Below, piece by piece: positions 9,718-21,120 of a stretch of DNA of 64,000 nucleotides. Every line of letters begins with the position of its first letter. Within the stretch, counting starts at the first letter, position 1. Source of the DNA: Betaproteobacteria bacterium Ga0077526. GTDB lineage: Bacteria > Pseudomonadota > Gammaproteobacteria > Burkholderiales > Ga0077523. A program made the position numbers and the translations under genes. The notes under the pieces were generated by a model. The model searched no databases. It was not told where the DNA came from and was given only the letters and a program-made list of their open reading frames with translations. The stretch is taken from contig LNDV01000030.1 in the NCBI GenBank assembly GCA_001464765.1, positions 186,001 through 250,000 of the forward strand. The letters run 5' to 3'.

Positions 9718-11088
9718 TTGAAACGAAAGGATTCCGGCGCCGGCGGGACAGTGACCCGTTCTGTCCTCATCGTCGACGACGAGGAAGACATCCTCGAACT
9801 GATCGAGCTCACCCTGCTGCGCATGGGGCTCGAGGTGGAGCGGGCGATGGGCGTGGCCCAAGCTATCGAGAAAGTGAAGACCGGCCAGTTCGACCTCTGC
9901 CTCACCGACATGCGCCTCCCCGACGGGGAGGGGCTGCAGATTGTCGAGTACGTCTCCCAGAACATCCGGGACCTGCCCGTTGCCGTGATCACGGCCCACG
10001 GCAATACGGAGAATGCGGTCGCGGCGCTGAAGGCGGGCGCGTTCGACTACCTGGCCAAGCCGGTCTCGCTTGAGCAGCTGCGGACCCTCGTGAAGTCGGC
10101 CCTGTCCCTGCCTGCTGGCGGCCAGTCCCGCCCCAGCCCCGATCAGGGACTCGTCGGTACCTCCGCGGCCATGCAGCATGTCCGCGAGATGATCGACAAG
10201 CTGGCCCGCAGTGAGGCGCCCGTGCATGTCACCGGCGAGTCCGGTAGCGGCAAGGAACTGGCGGCTCGACTGATCCACCAGAAGAGCGTCAGGCGCGACA
10301 AGCCCTTCGTTCCGGTCAACTGCGGCGCGATTCCCGAGAACCTGATGGAGAGCGAGTTCTTCGGCTACCGGAAGGGGGCGTTCACCGGGGCCGACGCCGA
10401 CCGAGACGGCTTCTTCCAGGCCGCGCACGGGGGCACGCTGTTCCTCGACGAAGTCGCCGACCTGCCGCTGCCGATGCAGGTGAAGCTGCTCCGGGCCATC
10501 CAGGAAAAGAAGGTGCGAAAGGTCGGCTACACCCAGGAAGAGGCGGTGGATGTGCGCATCATCAGCGCCACCCACCAGAACCTGAGCGAGTGCGTCGAGT
10601 CGGGCAAGTTCCGCCATGACCTGTACTACCGCCTCAACGTGATCGAGCTGCGCATGCCCGCGCTGCGCGACCGGCGCGAAGACGTGCCGACGTTTGCCGA
10701 GATCATCCTCGACCGTCTGGCCCGCCACGTCCAAGGCCCCAAGCCAGACATCGAGCCCGGCGCCATGCGTGCGCTCCAGCAGTACGACTTCCCCGGCAAC
10801 GTGCGCGAGCTGGAGAACATCCTCGAGAGGGCGCTCGCGCTGTGCAGCAACGGTCGCATCACGGAAGAAGACCTCCAGATTACGCCCCCGGAGATCGTCA
10901 CCCGCGAGGCGGCGCCGGCCGGCAGCAACGGCAAGTGGCCCCTGCAGGACTATCTCGATCGCGTGGAGCGGGAGGCGATTCTCGAGGCGCTCGAGAAGAC
11001 CCGCTTCAACCGGACCGCGGCGGCCAAGCTGCTGGGCATCACGTTCCGCTCGATCCGCTACCGGATGGAGCGGCTCGGCATCGAGTGA
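9718..11088 (+). CDS. pilR: PilR-type sigma-54-dependent response regulator
   Basis: 456 residues in three domains. The receiver (about 12-130) has VDDEED and phosphoacceptor Asp in LCLTDMRLPDGEG (near residue 64). The AAA+ sigma-54 activator domain (about 145-385) has Walker A GESGSGKE, the GAFTGA loop that contacts sigma-54, and Walker B GGTLFLDEVADLP. A C-terminal Fis-type HTH follows (about 415-456, NRTAAAKLLGITFRSIRYRM). It likely activates pilin-type promoters when phosphorylated by PilS. No pilA gene is in the window. TTG 9718 is the start given by the frame; GTG 9751 (VTRSVLIVDDEED) would also keep the receiver intact. Confidence 0.93.
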   Translation: MKRKDSGAGGTVTRSVLIVDDEEDILELIELTLLRMGLEVERAMGVAQAIEKVKTGQFDLCLTDMRLPDGEGLQIVEYVSQNIRDLPVAVITAHGNTENAVAALKAGAFDYLAKPVSLEQLRTLVKSALSLPAGGQSRPSPDQGLVGTSAAMQHVREMIDKLARSEAPVHVTGESGSGKELAARLIHQKSVRRDKPFVPVNCGAIPENLMESEFFGYRKGAFTGADADRDGFFQAAHGGTLFLDEVADLPLPMQVKLLRAIQEKKVRKVGYTQEEAVDVRIISATHQNLSECVESGKFRHDLYYRLNVIELRMPALRDRREDVPTFAEIILDRLARHVQGPKPDIEPGAMRALQQYDFPGNVRELENILERALALCSNGRITEEDLQITPPEIVTREAAPAGSNGKWPLQDYLDRVEREAILEALEKTRFNRTAAAKLLGITFRSIRYRMERLGIE

Positions 11089-11091
11089 TCC

Positions 11092-11655
11092 TTGCCTGAT
11101 CGACGCGCCTGGCAGATCGACGGTGCCGGCTGGGCGGACCGGGCCACGATGGTCCCGTCCCCTCATCAGGACGACCGGCCCGCAGGTGCGCCGATCGATC
11201 TGCTCGTCATCCACAACATCACGCTGCCGCCGGGGCAGTTCGGCGGTCCGGAAGTCACTGACCTGTTCCTCGGCCGCCTCGACTGCGACACCCATCCGTA
11301 CTTCGACCGGCTGCGCGGCCTCCGGGTCTCGTCGCACTTCCTGGTGCGTCGCGATGGCACCCCGATCCAGTTCGTGTCCTGCCTCGCCCGGGCTTGGCAC
11401 GCCGGCGAATCCGAGTGGGCCGGTCGGCGCCGCTGCAACGACTTCTCCATCGGCATCGAACTCGAAGGCACGGACGACACGTCGTTCGAGGACGCTCAAT
11501 ACACCACACTCGTGGCGCTTGCCGCGGCGATTCATCGCCGCTATCCGATTGCCGATGTCGTGGGTCACAGCGACATCGCCCCGGGCCGCAAGACCGATCC
11601 CGGCCCGTGCTTCGACTGGCCGCGTTTCCGCCGGACCCTTGCCGAGCATCGGTGA
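11092..11655 (+). CDS. ampD: 1,6-anhydro-N-acetylmuramyl-L-alanine amidase AmpD
   Basis: A cytosolic zinc amidase of peptidoglycan recycling that removes the peptide from anhydroMurNAc. It shows the Amidase_2 fold motifs IDLLVIHNITLPPGQFGG (zinc His near residue 41), SSHFLVRRDG, RAWHAGES, FSIGIELEG and VVGHSDIAPGRKTDPGPCF (zinc His near 159, Asp near 169). At 187 residues it matches E. coli AmpD. Start TTG lies 3 bp after the pilR stop, so it is probably translated from the same message. No ampC/ampR is in the window. Confidence 0.93.
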   Translation: MPDRRAWQIDGAGWADRATMVPSPHQDDRPAGAPIDLLVIHNITLPPGQFGGPEVTDLFLGRLDCDTHPYFDRLRGLRVSSHFLVRRDGTPIQFVSCLARAWHAGESEWAGRRRCNDFSIGIELEGTDDTSFEDAQYTTLVALAAAIHRRYPIADVVGHSDIAPGRKTDPGPCFDWPRFRRTLAEHR

Positions 11656-11768
11656 CCTCGCCGACCACCGGCCATCGCGGTGAACACATCCGTGTGTCCG
11701 GCGGTTCGCTCGTGAACCGATCGCCCGGTATCGCGATCTGAGAGGGGCTTGCTTCCCCGTCCCGCGCC

Positions 11769-12677
11769 GTGCGCATCTTCTACACCGACCGCTTCGTTCT
11801 GCCGCTTCCCGAAGGCCATCGCTTTCCCATGGAGAAGTACGCACGGCTTCGCGCGAGGGTGGACGAGGCTGGCTTGGCATTGCCGGATGCGCTGGCGGAG
11901 CCCCGCGCCGCCACCGACGCGGAACTGATGCGAGCGCACGACCGGGCCTATGTCGAGCGGGTTTGCCGTGGCGAACTGACCCCGGCGGAAGTGCGCCGCA
12001 TCGGATTCCCGTGGTCACCGGAAATGGTGGAGCGCTCCCGGCGGTCGGCGGGCGCCACCATCGAGGCTTGCCGTGCCGCGCTGCAATCGGGTGTCGCCGT
12101 GAACCTCGCTGGCGGTACCCATCACGCTTTTCGGGACCACGGCGAGGGGTACTGTGTCTTCAACGACAGTGCAGTCGCGGCGCTCACCATGCAGGCGGAA
12201 GGACTGGCGCGGCGCGTGGTCGTGATCGACTGCGACGTGCATCAGGGCAACGGGACGGCGGCGATTCTCGCCCACGATCCGAGCGTGTTTACCTTCTCCA
12301 TTCACGGCGCCAACAACTTCCCCTTCCGGAAGGAGCGCAGCGATCTCGACATCGAGTTGCCGGACGGCAGCGGAGATGACGAGTACCTGAATGCCCTGGA
12401 CGGCGGTGTCTGTCACGCTCTGTCAGCATCGCAGGCCGATCTGGCCATCTATCTCGCCGGGGCCGACCCGTTTCTCGACGATCGTCTGGGGCGCCTCGCC
12501 CTCACGAAGGAAGGCCTCGCGGAGCGGGACCGCCGGGTGTTCCGCCTGTGCTTCGATGCGGGGGTGCCGGTGGCCGTAGCGATGGCCGGCGGCTACTCAC
12601 GCCACATCGAAGATACCGTCGACATTCATTTCGCCACCGTCGCGACCGCGGCCCGCTGGGCCGGCATGCGCGGCTGA
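11769..12677 (+). CDS. Histone deacetylase family protein
   Basis: 302 residues with the arginase/deacetylase fold. [10 protein letters not shown] contains the paired catalytic His, FNDSAVAAL follows, [13 protein letters not shown] carries the metal-binding Asp and His, [11 protein letters not shown] is typical, and [12 protein letters not shown] carries the second metal Asp. Bacterial members deacetylate acetyl-lysine, polyamine or other amide substrates; which one here is unknown. The tail has [13 protein letters not shown] start is used at 11769. The presence of an H1-like lysine-rich protein 5 kb away is suggestive but not evidence of a link. Confidence 0.88.
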   Translation: MRIFYTDRFVLPLPEGHRFPMEKYARLRARVDEAGLALPDALAEPRAATDAELMRAHDRAYVERVCRGELTPAEVRRIGFPWSPEMVERSRRSAGATIEACRAALQSGVAVNLAGGTHHAFRDHGEGYCVFNDSAVAALTMQAEGLARRVVVIDCDVHQGNGTAAILAHDPSVFTFSIHGANNFPFRKERSDLDIELPDGSGDDEYLNALDGGVCHALSASQADLAIYLAGADPFLDDRLGRLALTKEGLAERDRRVFRLCFDAGVPVAVAMAGGYSRHIEDTVDIHFATVATAARWAGMRG

Positions 12678-12819
12678 CGCTCCCGTCTCGCCACCGGTCG
12701 TACCCGTTCGGCCCGCTTCCCGGTCTTCGTCGGTCATCGGACCGGCGCCGCCCATGCAGATGCGCCATTGATGCAACCGAGTGGCGCCATGCAAGCCGGA
12801 TAAGTCCGTCCTGTTGCCC

Positions 12820-12847
12820 TTGACACGCGACACCCAAACACTAGAAT
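12820..12847 (+). promoter_or_regulatory. Sigma-70 promoter of nrdAB
   Basis: TTGACA (12820-12825), 16-base spacer, TAGAAT (12842-12847): a near-consensus housekeeping promoter about 130 bp before nrdA. Transcription should begin near 12854, leaving a leader of about 120 bases that contains the NrdR box. Confidence 0.8.
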
Positions 12848-12869
12848 TTGTCTTTGCCTACGGTTCGAC

Positions 12870-12885
12870 ACACAACATCTTGTGT
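12870..12885 (+). promoter_or_regulatory. NrdR box
   Basis: The palindrome ACACAACATCTTGTGT closely matches the NrdR operator pattern known for ribonucleotide reductase genes. It lies just downstream of the predicted start site, where repressor binding would block transcription. A partial second copy (GCACAACATCTAGGGG, 12922-12937) lies 52 bp on, about five helical turns. Confidence 0.75.
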
Positions 12886-12975
12886 GTCTCTTCGATCCCT
12901 GGTGGCCAGTCAGACTGCCAGGCACAACATCTAGGGGTGGCGTGCAGCCGGCGCGCAGCCCCGTCAGGAGGACGA

Positions 12976-15828
<2,853 letters not shown>

Positions 15829-15971
15829 GGTCCGCGGCGCTGCCTGGAACCCTCGTCGTGCGCGGCGAGGGGACGGCGGGCAGCACGACGCGCAGCCGGA
15901 TCGCCGGCTCGCTCAGGACGGCGGTATTTCCCTTCGCACACCACCCCCAATAGTCACCAAGGAAACCACCG

Positions 15972-17093
15972 ATGCTGCAATTCGAGGACAGCCTGCCACC
16001 CACCCCGATGCCGATGACGGCCCGCGGCGGATTCCAGCCGCCCAAGCCTGCGCCTGCCGAAGCCCCGAGCAGTCATGGCCGGGTTCGCGTGGAGGACAAG
16101 CGCGTCATCAACGGCATGGCAGACGTAAACCAGCTCGTCCCGTTCAAGTACAAGTGGGCCTGGGAGAAGTACCTCGCGGGCTGCGCGAATCACTGGATGC
16201 CCCAGGAAGTGAACATGAGCCGGGACATCGCCACGTGGAAGGATCCGGGCGCGCTGACCGAGGACGAGCGCCTTGTCGTCAAGCGCAACCTCGGCTTTTT
16301 CGTGACCGCGGACAGCCTCGCCGCGAACAACATCGTGCTGGGCACCTACCGGCACATCACCGCCCCGGAGTGCCGCCAGTACCTCCTGCGGCAGGCCTTC
16401 GAGGAGGCTATCCACACACACGCCTACCAGTACATCGTCGAAAGCCTGGGCCTCGACGAAGGCGAGATCTTCAACGCCTATCACGAGGTGTCGAGCATCC
16501 GGGACAAGGACCAGTTCCTGATCCCGTTCATCGAGATCCTCACCGACCCGGAGTTCAAGACCGGCACGCTCGAGAACGACCAGAAGCTGCTGCGCAGCCT
16601 GATCGTTTTTGCCTGCATCATGGAAGGGTTGTTCTTCTACGTGGGCTTCGCGCAGATCCTCGCGCTCGGCCGGCAGAACAAGATGACCGGCGCCGCGGAG
16701 CAGTACCAGTACATCCTCCGCGACGAGTCCATGCACTGCAGTTTTGGCATCGATCTGATCAACCAGATCAAGCTGGAGAACCCGCAACTCTGGACGCAGG
16801 CCTTCCGCGAGGAGATCCGCGGCCTCATGCAGCAGGGTGTGGAGTTGGAATATCGCTACGCAGAGGATACGATGCCGAGGGGCGTACTCGGATTGAATGC
16901 ACCGATGTTTAAGGAATACCTCAGATTTGTCGCTAATCGCAGGTGTCAGCAGATCGGTCTCGACACCTTGTATCCGGGTGCGACCAATCCGTTTCCCTGG
17001 ATGTCGGAGATGGTCGATCTCAAGAAAGAGAAGAACTTCTTCGAGACGCGGGTCACCGAGTATCAGACCGGAGGCACGCTGACGTGGGAATGA
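15972..17093 (+). CDS. nrdB: Class Ia ribonucleotide reductase, small (beta) subunit
   Basis: 373 residues. Metal ligands are visible as Asp in TADSLAANN, Glu and His in [12 protein letters not shown], Glu in IMEGLFFYV, and Glu/His in RDESMHCSF. The Tyr of THAYQYI sits where the radical Tyr of class Ia enzymes lies, so this is a tyrosyl-radical enzyme and not the class Ic type. The N-terminal 45 residues are a proline-rich, probably flexible extension. It is co-regulated with nrdA behind the upstream promoter and NrdR box. Confidence 0.96.
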   Translation: MLQFEDSLPPTPMPMTARGGFQPPKPAPAEAPSSHGRVRVEDKRVINGMADVNQLVPFKYKWAWEKYLAGCANHWMPQEVNMSRDIATWKDPGALTEDERLVVKRNLGFFVTADSLAANNIVLGTYRHITAPECRQYLLRQAFEEAIHTHAYQYIVESLGLDEGEIFNAYHEVSSIRDKDQFLIPFIEILTDPEFKTGTLENDQKLLRSLIVFACIMEGLFFYVGFAQILALGRQNKMTGAAEQYQYILRDESMHCSFGIDLINQIKLENPQLWTQAFREEIRGLMQQGVELEYRYAEDTMPRGVLGLNAPMFKEYLRFVANRRCQQIGLDTLYPGATNPFPWMSEMVDLKKEKNFFETRVTEYQTGGTLTWE

Positions 17094-17571
17094 AGTACGG
17101 GCCGGACGGGCGCGGTCAACCGCGCTCCCCCGGGTAGACGAATGGGAATCGAGGAGCGGCAAGTTCCTGCGAAACGATCAAGGCGAGGTGCTTCCGGTTG
17201 GCAAGGCTGAAGCACCTGCCGTCTCAACAACGGGGTAGGCGTGTCGCCCGACACTGAGCCTAGGCTGACTGCCCCCATACCGCGCCGCGAGCCGATTCAG
17301 GTTCGCGGTGACGGCCTTTCTCCCCTCAAAGAATCCTCGAGTGCTTCGCACACGGAGCCCGCGCGCCTGTCGCGCGGCCGCGTGCCGAGGCGCGCTCGAA
17401 CCCGCACGTGGCGCATATGCCAGACGCGTGCGGTCCCCCGCTGCGGTGGTGTGAATACGCGACAAGCATGCTTTTTGCGTAAGCGCGCCCCTGCAGTCGT
17501 GCTGGTGTCATCGAATCCTTCGAAGACGTCATCACGAGTGTGCAGTTCAACTCTCTTTAGGAGGTATTGAA
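17094..17571 (+). other. Non-coding gap of 478 bp before the H1-like gene
   Basis: No frame on either strand shows recognisable protein character. Visible items are a short hairpin GTGTC/GACAC (about 17240-17253) that could end the nrdAB message, several GC-rich inverted stretches, and a strong ribosome-binding site AGGAGGT (17559-17565) six bases before the next ATG. I could not pick a convincing promoter. A long leader or small RNA for the H1-like gene is possible. Confidence 0.5.
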
Positions 17572-18189
17572 ATGGCAGTTGCCAAGAAGAAGGCCCCCGC
17601 GGCCAAGAAGGCGCCGGCGAAGAAAAAGGCGCCTGCGGCGAAGAAGCCCGCCGCGAAGAAAGTTGCAGCGAAGAAGCCCGCTGCGAAGAAAGTAGCGGCG
17701 AAGAAGCCGGCGGCTAAGAAAGCTGCGGCCAAGAAGCCTGCTGCGAAGAAAGTAGCGGCGAAGAAGCCGGCGGCCAAGAAGGCTGCGGCCAAGAAGCCTG
17801 CTGCGAAGAAGGTTGCTGCGAAGAAGGTTGCTGCCAAGAAGCCGGCAGCGAAGAAGGTAGCGGCGAAGAAGCCGGCAGCTAAGAAGGTTGCTGCCAAGAA
17901 GCCCGCCGCGAAGAAGGTTGCTGCCAAGAAGCCGGCAGCGAAGAAGGTAGCGGCGAAGAAGCCGGCAGCTAAGAAGGTTGCTGCCAAGAAGCCTGCAGCC
18001 AAGAAAGCCGCGGCCAAGAAGCCCGCTGCGGCCAAAAAGCCTGCGGCTGCCAAGAAGGCTCCGGCCAAGAAGGCTGCGGTCAAGAAGGCTGTTGCCAAGC
18101 CTGCCGCTGCGGCCCCTGCCCCTGCTGCGCCGAAACCGATGTCGGCTCCAGCCGCGTGGCCCTTTCCTGTAGCGGGTAGACCGAACTAA
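17572..18189 (+). CDS. Histone H1-like / AlgP-type lysine-alanine-proline repeat protein
   Basis: 205 residues, mostly repeats of [10 protein letters not shown] type (about residues 10-165). They are very basic and resemble the C-terminal tail of eukaryotic H1 and bacterial AlgP/H1-like proteins that bind DNA and compact the nucleoid. A non-repetitive end, [19 protein letters not shown], follows. No globular domain is present. The DNA itself is internally duplicated: 17821-17903 recurs exactly at 17911-17993, a 90-bp step, so copy number is likely to vary between strains. The start is fixed by the strong ribosome site. Confidence 0.88.
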   Translation: MAVAKKKAPAAKKAPAKKKAPAAKKPAAKKVAAKKPAAKKVAAKKPAAKKAAAKKPAAKKVAAKKPAAKKAAAKKPAAKKVAAKKVAAKKPAAKKVAAKKPAAKKVAAKKPAAKKVAAKKPAAKKVAAKKPAAKKVAAKKPAAKKAAAKKPAAAKKPAAAKKAPAKKAAVKKAVAKPAAAAPAPAAPKPMSAPAAWPFPVAGRPN

Positions 18190-18272
18190 TCGCTACCCAG
18201 ATGCCTGCGGGCAGCTCTGCATCCGAGATGGATACCAGTCACTGATCCGCGGGCTCTTGGCATCACCTCCGA

Positions 18273-18293
18273 CCTGTCTGCTTCGAAGACAGG
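18273..18293 (+). terminator. Hairpin downstream of the H1-like gene
   Basis: A 7-bp perfect stem (CCTGTCT at 18273-18279 with AGACAGG at 18287-18293) with a 7-base loop, in the 257-bp gap after the H1-like gene. No T tract follows, so termination is uncertain. Confidence 0.35.
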
Positions 18294-18446
18294 CACTGCA
18301 GTCCGACCGGCAACGGTCTTCGCAGTCCCGCTCCACTGTCCCGATATGTCCCGCTTGCGCGGGTGCCTTTGTGCCAATCCAGGTGCGTCACTCCAGGTGC
18401 GCGACTCCGGGTTATTCTCCGTGCGTCGGAACCCCCGGGAATCGAT

Positions 18447-19013
18447 GTGGACGCTGCCAATCACTCTCCAGACCTAGTCTCCCCGCCCGTCGGCTCCCGA
18501 GCCCGGCGATGGCTCGCGTACGTGGTCCGTCAAGTCGGCTTGGCGCTGAGCGTCGCGGTCGCCGTAGTCGTCCTTCGGGCGAGTCCCGCCATCGCGGCTG
18601 ACGGCCCCCAGGACCTCGTCTCGAGGGAGGTCGCCGGTACCTATGCCGACGTCAAGGCGCAGGTCATCTTCGCCATCGAGGAGCGCGGACTCAACGTCAC
18701 CGGCGTGGCCGAGATCGGCCAGATGCTCGAGCGTACCGGCAAGGATTTCGGGGTCTCCACTCCGGTGTATGGCGACGCTTCCGTGATCCAGTTCTGTTCC
18801 GCGCGCCTTTCGCATGCCGCCAGCGCGGCGGATCCGCGAGCCATTGCGCTTTGTCCCATTTCGATCGCCGTGTACTCGTTGCAGGCCAAACCGGACCGGG
18901 TGTATCTCGTCTATCGGCGCATGGGCGTGGCGGGCATCGGGGAAACCTTCGCCGAGCAGCTGCGCAAGGCGGAAGCCCTGGTCGAGGACATCGTGGCCGG
19001 TGCGGCCGAGTAG
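18447..19013 (+). CDS. Exported DUF302 domain protein
   Basis: After a hydrophobic signal-like stretch (VGLALSVAVAVVVLRASPAIA) the mature part starts near ADGPQDLVSREV. It continues as a DUF302 fold (ADVKAQVIFAIEERGLNVTGV ... QFCSARLSHAA ... ALCPISIAVYSL), a small alpha/beta domain that may bind a ligand or metal; its role is unknown. Two Cys remain in the mature protein. The start is uncertain: GTG 18447 gives about 188 residues, the frame is open to 18363, and a GTG nearer the signal is also possible. A KTSC-domain gene follows 8 bp later behind AGGAGG. Confidence 0.7.
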   Translation: MDAANHSPDLVSPPVGSRARRWLAYVVRQVGLALSVAVAVVVLRASPAIAADGPQDLVSREVAGTYADVKAQVIFAIEERGLNVTGVAEIGQMLERTGKDFGVSTPVYGDASVIQFCSARLSHAASAADPRAIALCPISIAVYSLQAKPDRVYLVYRRMGVAGIGETFAEQLRKAEALVEDIVAGAAE

Positions 19014-19021
19014 GAGGCTCC

Positions 19022-19234
19022 GTGGAGCGCAAGAAACTCAACTCCAGTCAGATCCGTTCGGTGGGCTACGACGCGGGCAGCCAGACGCTCGAGGTCGAGT
19101 TCTCCAGCGGGTCGATCATCCAGTACACCCGGGTGTCGGCGGAACTCCACCGGCGCTTTCTGGCGGCCCCGTCACCGGGGAGCTGGTTCCGGGACAACAT
19201 CGAAGAGTCGTTCACCGGCAGGCGCATCCGCTAG
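19022..19234 (+). CDS. KTSC domain protein
   Basis: 70 residues from GTG 19022 behind AGGAGG. The sequence ...KKLNSSQIRSVGYDAGSQTL then EVEFSSGSIIQYTRVSAELH and GSWFRDNIEE is the KTSC domain, a short beta-rich module found alone or fused to RNA-related domains (lysyl-tRNA synthetase C-terminal-like). Its function is not established. It is probably co-transcribed with the DUF302 gene. The frame is open upstream inside that gene, but similarity begins at this start. Confidence 0.8.
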   Translation: MERKKLNSSQIRSVGYDAGSQTLEVEFSSGSIIQYTRVSAELHRRFLAAPSPGSWFRDNIEESFTGRRIR

Positions 19235-19262
19235 CCCGGTGCCTGGCGTCGCTGCGCCGGCA

Positions 19263-19856
19263 TCAGCATTCGGGCTCGCCGGCGGCAGGCGCCGGCGACG
19301 GATCGAAGCTGAGGACCGCCGCCAGGCGGGACGATTCGACCCGCCTCACCGGAAGCCGAGTGCTCCCGAAATCCATATCGAGTTCGAAGTCTTCCTCGCC
19401 GGCGAGCCAGCGCAGCAGACGATCGTCATCGATCGCCGATCCGTTGGCGTCCTGAATCCGGGTGCAGAGGGTCGCCAGATCCCGGTCGTCGCAAGCTCCT
19501 GGGCCCAAGGATGTCGCGAACAGGACGCGGCCGAGTTCGTCGATGAACACGGCATCGGGCGCCCGGAGGCTCGCGCCGGTCTGGGCGACCAGAGTTGTTT
19601 CTGCGCCATCGGACTCGGTCCGGAAGATCAGTGGAGCGAGGTCGCAGGCCACGAACACCCGCTGCGGCCCGTTCTGGAAGAACCAGCGACCGCGCTCGTC
19701 GTGCCCGTAGTTCCGCCCGATGAAAGCCGTGACGGCCGGATTGGTGATGCGGTCTCCCTTCAGCAGCCACTGGCCCCGGGCGTCCAGAGACAGCCAGTGG
19801 TAGGCGTTGGGTACGTTCGGCCACTTGGCTATGGCGCGCAGAACGACATCATCCAT
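19263..19856 (-). CDS. Conserved hypothetical protein
   Basis: 197 residues, soluble, beginning MDDVVLRAIAKWPNVP. Features include YHWLSLDARGQWLLKG, IGRNYGHDERGRWFFQNGPQ and ADLDLAT-like acidic stretches. I recall similar proteins in Betaproteobacteria with no assigned role. The sequence looks protein-like (codon bias as in neighbours, even domain composition), and the gene runs opposite to and divergent from the GST gene, with 59 bp between starts. No metal site or membrane helix is seen. Confidence 0.65.
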   Translation of the reverse strand: MDDVVLRAIAKWPNVPNAYHWLSLDARGQWLLKGDRITNPAVTAFIGRNYGHDERGRWFFQNGPQRVFVACDLAPLIFRTESDGAETTLVAQTGASLRAPDAVFIDELGRVLFATSLGPGACDDRDLATLCTRIQDANGSAIDDDRLLRWLAGEEDFELDMDFGSTRLPVRRVESSRLAAVLSFDPSPAPAAGEPEC

Positions 19857-19915
19857 ATCGGGTCCGCCTCTCCCTATGTTTCAATGCGCCGTCCGATTCC
19901 ATTGGAGACACCGAA

Positions 19916-20560
19916 ATGGCCATCACGTTCTACTGCGGTTCCGGCTCGCCGTTCGCCTGGCGCGTCTGGCTCAGCCTGGAGATGAAGGGTGCGGAGTACA
20001 CGCTGAAGATGATCTCGTTCTCCGATCGGGAGCACAAGACGCCGGAGTACCGGGCGCTGAACCCGCGCGGCAAGGTGCCGGTGATCGTGGACGACGGATT
20101 CGCACTGTACGAGTCCTCCGCGATCGTGGAGTACCTCGACGAGCGGTTCCCGCAGGGACCGAAGCTCTTCCCCGGTGACATTCGGGGCCGGGCGCTCGTC
20201 CGTCGCCTCGTTCTGGAGGCCGACAACTACCTCGGCACGTCCATGGATTCACTGCTCGGCCAGGTGTTGTTCAAGCCTCGCGAACAGTGGGACGAGGCCG
20301 CGATCGCGGAGGCGCGCGCCGAGTTCGGCAAGGAGATCGCCCGCTGGGAGTCGATCGTCACTGGCCCCTGGCTTGCCGGCGCCGAGCCGTCGGCCGCCGA
20401 CTTTGTCGCCTACCCGCACGTCGCGCTCGCGCTGCGGATGGACAAGCGCAAGGCCGACCTCGACATCGCCGGGCTCATCGGCCCGCGCATGAAGGCCTGG
20501 ATGCAGCAGGTCGAGTCGCTGCCCTATTTCTCGAAGACCATCCCGCCCCACTGGAAGTGA
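19916..20560 (+). CDS. Glutathione S-transferase family protein
   Basis: 214 residues. N-terminal thioredoxin-like domain: ITFYCGSGSPFAWRVWLSLE (catalytic Ser/Cys region), NPRGKVPVIVDDGFALYESSAIVEYLDERFP with the glutathione-binding cis-Pro and Glu-Ser pair. The helical C-terminal domain (about 90-214) includes GPWLAGAEPSAADFVAYPHV. It likely conjugates or reduces small electrophiles in the cytoplasm; the substrate is unknown. A clean ATG start lies in a short divergent promoter region. Confidence 0.9.
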   Translation: MAITFYCGSGSPFAWRVWLSLEMKGAEYTLKMISFSDREHKTPEYRALNPRGKVPVIVDDGFALYESSAIVEYLDERFPQGPKLFPGDIRGRALVRRLVLEADNYLGTSMDSLLGQVLFKPREQWDEAAIAEARAEFGKEIARWESIVTGPWLAGAEPSAADFVAYPHVALALRMDKRKADLDIAGLIGPRMKAWMQQVESLPYFSKTIPPHWK

Positions 20561-20667
20561 CGGGTACCGTTGTTTGATCCAGATCAGCCGGTGCTATGGG
20601 GTGACGCGCTCAAATGGATCCTGTCGACAGGTCCGATGCCTGCCGCCGAGACAACGAGGAGATCGCG

Positions 20668-20934
20668 ATGCGCGTATGGCACTGGCTTCTGACGGGAATG
20701 CTGGGGTGCTCGGCCGTCTGGGCCGACGAGGACGTGGCCAAGGGTGAGGCGCTGGTGAAGGCGAAGTGCGTTGCCTGCCATTCTCACGACCGACTGCTGA
20801 AGCTCGTCGTCCGCACGCCAGAGGCAGACCGTGCGGCTCGCCTGGAGACGTTTCTGCCGAATCACAATGCGCCGTCCGCTGACGACCGCAAGGCCATCAT
20901 CGCCTACCTGTTCGACGTCGTGCGTCCGAAGTAG
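20668..20934 (+). CDS. Small periplasmic c-type cytochrome
   Basis: From ATG 20668 (behind GAGGAGA) 88 residues: signal peptide MRVWHWLLTGMLGCSAVWA, then GEALVKAKCVACHSHD with one CxxCH haem site. The rest is short (FLPNHNAPSADDRKAIIAYLF). No Met lies in the usual place for the sixth ligand, and His in LPNHNAPS could serve instead. The partner is unknown; it lies alone between a GST and the otnK operon. The frame is open to 20614, but the signal peptide favours the later start. Confidence 0.8.
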   Translation: MRVWHWLLTGMLGCSAVWADEDVAKGEALVKAKCVACHSHDRLLKLVVRTPEADRAARLETFLPNHNAPSADDRKAIIAYLFDVVRPK

Positions 20935-21120
20935 GTCTTCTCGCTTGACCTCCCGGCCGGCGGTGCATCTGACCCCCGGCGGGACCGCGCCCAGTCCTGC
21001 CTGACTCCACCATCCGTCGCGGAGTACCATCCGCCCATCGACGGCGGCCGTCGTGCGCTCGCCTTCTGCCGCCGTTCACGAATGCACCGTTCGATCAGAC
21101 TTTCCTAACCAGGAGTGAGC

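Noticed and set aside
12922..12937. Second NrdR box
   Set aside because: Only the left half matches well and the spacing to the first is wider than usual, so it is mentioned but not listed as a site.
17600..18060. Regular repeats considered as CRISPR or satellite DNA
   Set aside because: They keep one reading frame coding for AAKKP repeats and have no unique spacers.
17547..18098. A minus-strand frame that looks like a hydrophobic repeat membrane protein ([11 protein letters not shown] units)
   Set aside because: It is the complement of the Lys/Ala/Pro repeats of the H1-like gene, whose strong ribosome site lies on the plus strand.
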